Assembly (NCBI GenBank): GCA_902515155.1
Contig: CABXTT010000013.1
Location: 1-32,806, forward strand
Direction: 5' to 3'
DNA: 32,806 nucleotides
Origin: an uncultured SAR86 cluster bacterium
Lineage (GTDB): Bacteria; Pseudomonadota; Gammaproteobacteria; Magnimaribacterales; D2472
Position numbers and translations under genes: made by a program. Below the pieces are notes generated by a model, which worked only from the letters and a program-made list of their open reading frames with translations, did no database searches and was not told the origin of the DNA. Shown here one piece after another: positions 31,654 to 32,806 of this stretch; positions within the stretch are counted from its first letter, which is position 1, and each line of letters opens with the position of its first letter.

Positions 31654-32806
31654 TTTTTTAAATTGGAGGCTAATATTAATATGCACATGTTTAGTTTTTT
31701 CTATTATTGCAGTCTCTTACAAAGTTATTTCTGTTCAAATTGAAGATAGCTTATTTCTGAAGAATGAAGGAAAAAAAAGGTACATAAAGTATAGGACTAT
31801 CAACCCAGTAAGAGGGACTATTTATGATAGAAATAATACTCCACTAGCTGTGTCCATTATAAATTACGATTTATATGCTCTGAGCGGGTTGAATACTAAT
31901 AGATATTTAAAACTTAAAGACGCTATCAGTATTCAAGATGATATTTTAATAGATGGTTCATTTTCACAAAAAACTTTACTTAAAAAGGGACTAACACTTG
32001 ATGAACAAAAAACTATAAATGAACTACATTTTAATAATATTGAAATTGAGATCAGGCATAGTAGGCATTATCCTTTGGGAGATCAAATAGCACCACTTAT
32101 TGGCTTTTATGGAAAAGATCGAGCTCAAGAAGGTATTGAGAAGAGTTATGACTCTGTCCTGTCTGGCAAGAATGGTAAGCAAAAATACTATACAAATGCT
32201 AAACAAAAAATTATTTCTAAGCCAATTGAAGTTATTAAGACCATTCAGGGACAAGATATTCAATTAACAATCGATTCCACGATTCAATTTTATGCATATA
32301 AATATCTTGCAGAAGCCATAACTAATAACAAAGCCAAAGCTGGAACAGTTTTAGTTTTTGATAACAAGAATGGAGAAATTCTAGCTATAGCAAGTTACCC
32401 CTCCTACAATCCAAATAATCCTAAGAGAGAAATACAAAAGAATAGAGCGCTGATTGAGGCATATGAGCTGGGATCAGTTTTGAAACCCATTGTTTTTTCA
32501 AAGGCAATAGATAAGAAAATTTTTAGTCCTGATGCGCATATTGAAATTCCAAGAAGACTTGAATTAGGAAATACAATTATTACTGATCCTAAAATTTATG
32601 AAAAATTAACTCCAAAAGAAATTGTTGCATACTCAAGTCAGGTGGGAGCATCAAAGATTGCTTTAAAGCTTGGATATGAGGACTTAAAAAATAATTATTA
32701 TAGTTTTGGTTTTACCAAGCCTATTTCTATAAATTTTCCATCTGCAGCTTTTGGCTTTATGAACGCAAAAGAAACTGTATCTGATATAGAGTTAGCCAGT
32801 CTTGGA
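31640..32806 (+). CDS. ftsI: Division-specific transpeptidase FtsI (PBP3), 5' part
   Basis: An open frame of 389 codons running off the right edge, starting with ATG 31640 inside ftsL. Residues 9-30 form the membrane anchor; 'NPVRGTIYDRNNTPLAVS' (55-72) starts the pedestal domain. The transpeptidase active site is 'ELGSVLKPIVF' with S279 and K282 (SxxK). The second motif, SxN in almost all penicillin-binding proteins and Ser-Ser-Asn in E. coli FtsI, reads Ser-Ser-Gln here (332-334; bases 32633-32641) within a clear alignment 'YSSQVGASKIAL'. The KSG motif lies beyond the window. It makes septal peptidoglycan crosslinks. The codon CAG differs from Asn codons at two positions, so one base error cannot explain the change. 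Confidence 0.96.
   Translation, partial: MKKINFLNWRLILICTCLVFSIIAVSYKVISVQIEDSLFLKNEGKKRYIKYRTINPVRGTIYDRNNTPLAVSIINYDLYALSGLNTNRYLKLKDAISIQDDILIDGSFSQKTLLKKGLTLDEQKTINELHFNNIEIEIRHSRHYPLGDQIAPLIGFYGKDRAQEGIEKSYDSVLSGKNGKQKYYTNAKQKIISKPIEVIKTIQGQDIQLTIDSTIQFYAYKYLAEAITNNKAKAGTVLVFDNKNGEILAIASYPSYNPNNPKREIQKNRALIEAYELGSVLKPIVFSKAIDKKIFSPDAHIEIPRRLELGNTIITDPKIYEKLTPKEIVAYSSQVGASKIALKLGYEDLKNNYYSFGFTKPISINFPSAAFGFMNAKETVSDIELASLG

Noticed and set aside
1-32806. Mobile elements, CRISPR arrays, toxin-antitoxin or phage genes
   Set aside because: Both strands were read; no transposase, integrase, regular spacer repeats, tRNA attachment site or toxin-like small gene pair was seen.

Overview
This is a very A+T-rich (about two-thirds A+T by eye), tightly packed chromosomal window. 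The proteins are clearly gammaproteobacterial: MreBCD, RpoN, KdsD/LptA/LptB, MlaC-IbaG-MurA, DegS, ZapE, the L13-S9-PetABC-SspA run, an LpoA-like lipoprotein, RsmI, RNase P RNA, and MraZ with early division genes. Low GC, short or overlapping intergenic spaces and loss of accessory genes from conserved loci suggest a genome-streamlined marine gammaproteobacterium. SAR86 is my best guess, but this is inference. I see no tRNA, rRNA other than RNase P RNA, IS element, phage gene, CRISPR array or recent mobile DNA.

Layout. (1) 1-5304, accessory metabolism: the 3' end of a gamma-butyrobetaine-dioxygenase-like Fe(II)/2-oxoglutarate oxygenase coupled to an HD-domain diiron oxygenase (a pair resembling TmpA/TmpB-type phosphonate cleavage), then SelO and a nitroreductase on the minus strand, then an acyl-CoA ligase plus MaoC-type hydratase on the plus strand. 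(2) 5312-8468 minus: gatCAB, divergent from (3) 8548-13278 plus: mreBCD and a short YhdP-like AsmA protein. (4) 13270-18025 minus: kdsD-lptA-lptB-rpoN-mgtE. (5) 18071-20174 plus: mlaC-ibaG-murA. (6) degS (minus) and zapE (plus) start 7 bp apart. (7) 22284-26451 plus: rplM-rpsI, petABC (cytochrome bc1) and sspA. (8) LpoA-like lipoprotein (minus), divergent from rsmI (plus). (9) rnpB, then the division cluster mraZ-ftsZ-rsmH-ftsL-ftsI, with ftsI running off the right edge.

From gatB to ftsI the order and strand of the retained genes match, as I recall it, one long stretch of the Pseudomonas aeruginosa chromosome, with many intervening genes deleted: maf, rng, tldD, pmbA, hpf, ptsN, rapZ, ptsO, lptC, kdsC, mlaFED, mlaB, hisGDC, sspB, dolP, diaA and yraN. 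The one insertion is ftsZ, which sits between mraZ and rsmH instead of at the far end of the division cluster. That is the most striking feature here, and it puts ftsZ directly behind the MraZ-controlled promoter.

Other points: four 10-bp direct repeats ahead of mraZ look like its operator; several transcription units have a -10 box so close to the start codon that their mRNAs are probably leaderless; all five convergent gene junctions overlap or have at most 7 bp between stops; and FtsI has Ser-Ser-Gln where penicillin-binding proteins normally have SxN.
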